Below are positions 63,265 through 64,000 of a stretch of DNA of 64,000 nucleotides, piece by piece. This stretch comes from Pseudomonas tumuqii (GTDB lineage: Bacteria > Pseudomonadota > Gammaproteobacteria > Pseudomonadales > Pseudomonadaceae). Location of the stretch: positions 1 to 64,000 of the forward strand of contig NZ_JAAOJA010000002.1 in the NCBI RefSeq assembly GCF_013184545.1. The letters are read 5' to 3'. The position numbers and the translations under genes are program-made. A model generated the notes under the pieces. The model was not told where the DNA came from. It saw only the letters and a list, made by a program, of their open reading frames with translations, and did no database searches. Numbering within the stretch: the first letter of the stretch is position 1; each line of letters opens with the position of its first letter.

Positions 63265-64000
63265 ATGTCGAACAACAGTTACGAATCCGGTCGCCTGAAC
63301 CTGCCATTCGTGGGCCATTGCACCTTCGCCAAGTCGCCGGTGTGCACCGATTGGGATGCGGTCGACGCGGATGTCGCGATTCTCGGCGCACCGAACGACA
63401 TGGGCACCCAGTGGCGGCCCGGCGCACGCTTCGGCCCGCGCGGGATTCGCGAGGCATCGACGCTGTTTTCCTTCGGCCATGCCGGTGCCTACGACCATGA
63501 GGACGACGTGCTCTACCTCGGCGCGCAGGACGTGCGGATGGTCGATGTGGGGGATGCCGACATCGTTCACACCGACATGCACCAGAGCAACGCCAATATC
63601 GAGTTCGCCGTGCGCAAGATTCTCCAGGCCGGGGCGATGCCGGTGGTGCTGGGTGGCGACCATTCGATCCATGCGCCGGTGATCAAGGCCTACGAAGGGC
63701 ATGGGCCGATCCACATCATCCACTTCGACGCGCACCTGGATTTCGTCGATGAGCGCCACGGGGTGCGCTATGGCCACGGCAACCCGCTGCGCCGCGCCTC
63801 GGAAATGCAACACATCGTCGGCATGACCCAGTTGGGCATCCGCAACGTGTCCTCGTCCAACCGCGATGACTACGATGCCGCGCGCGCTGCCGGCTCGCGG
63901 ATCCTCTCGGTGCGCGATGTACGGCGCCTCGGCTGCGAGGGCGTGCTGGAACTGATCCCGCAGGGTATCGATTACTACATCACCATCGACATCGATGGCT
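63265..64000 (+). CDS. Agmatinase/guanidinobutyrase-family ureohydrolase (cut by window end)
   Basis: The window holds the first 245 codons. Signature metal sites are GGDHS, FDAHLDF and TIDIDG at the very end, all three of the ureohydrolase manganese motifs. Upstream region: GRLNLPFVGHCTFAKSPVC. It hydrolyses a guanidino compound (agmatine, 4-guanidinobutyrate or 3-guanidinopropionate) to amine and urea. Substrate choice is open; the divergent LysR gene favours a catabolic guanidino-acid enzyme over SpeB. Start ATG 63265 has GGAG about 11 bases upstream. Confidence 0.9.
   Translation, partial: MSNNSYESGRLNLPFVGHCTFAKSPVCTDWDAVDADVAILGAPNDMGTQWRPGARFGPRGIREASTLFSFGHAGAYDHEDDVLYLGAQDVRMVDVGDADIVHTDMHQSNANIEFAVRKILQAGAMPVVLGGDHSIHAPVIKAYEGHGPIHIIHFDAHLDFVDERHGVRYGHGNPLRRASEMQHIVGMTQLGIRNVSSSNRDDYDAARAAGSRILSVRDVRRLGCEGVLELIPQGIDYYITIDIDG

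Overview
The window looks like the chromosome of a Pseudomonas species. Evidence is the high-GC coding sequence, PutA without an N-terminal DNA-binding domain next to PutP (the P. aeruginosa type), a MetR/MetE pair, Pseudomonas-style GTAGGAGCG repeats and a Cus/CopA copper block. The integron cassette array with roughly 76-base attC sites recalls the P. stutzeri / P. mendocina / P. alcaligenes group. Species assignment is inference; no rRNA or tRNA gene was seen.

Layout. 1-3.9 kb: accessory segment of low, variable GC. Six small cassette genes each carry an attC-like site (GNAT, zinc-ribbon membrane protein, NIPSNAP, three small hypotheticals). The array is bounded on the left by the end of one IS5-family element and on the right by a complete, related copy in the opposite orientation. 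No integrase lies in the window. 4-7.9 kb: membrane diguanylate cyclase, gdhA, a Crp/Fnr regulator. 7.9-11.2 kb (minus): operon of a short chemoreceptor, a NIT-like sensor and an EAL protein, with an intrinsic terminator in its leader. 11.4-13 kb: HicA-like protein, DUF2905, periplasmic binding protein. 13.4-18.3 kb: putA and putP.

19.4-30.9 kb: a catabolic cluster with a LysR regulator, Rieske oxygenase, aldehyde dehydrogenase, rubredoxin / rubredoxin-reductase fusion, FAD amine-oxidase-like enzyme, EutQ-like cupin, MFS and BCCT carriers. It also holds an M24-peptidase pseudogene and a cupin remnant. Together these suggest uptake and oxidation of a betaine-like or other amine compound whose identity I cannot read. 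31-45 kb: VF530 protein, divergent class A PBP, methyltransferase, two VOC proteins, aldo/keto reductase, a coupled pair of flavin split-barrel proteins (one with a GAF domain), a small oxidase-like membrane protein, and a TetR-MFP-RND-cupin efflux operon.

45.6-58.3 kb: 1-Cys peroxiredoxin, then a copper/silver island. On plus: small Cys protein, CusC, CusB (with a CusF-like tail), CusA. On minus: secreted His-containing protein, DUF2933, ICMT-like protein, DUF5676, CopA-type ATPase, a chimeric membrane protein ending in a second ATPase tail, and a Met-rich periplasmic protein. 58.6-64 kb: metR/metE divergent pair, then a LysR gene divergent from an agmatinase/guanidinobutyrase-family gene cut by the window end. 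Two palindromic elements of about 178 bases sit exactly at the stop codons of the rubredoxin-reductase and metE genes.
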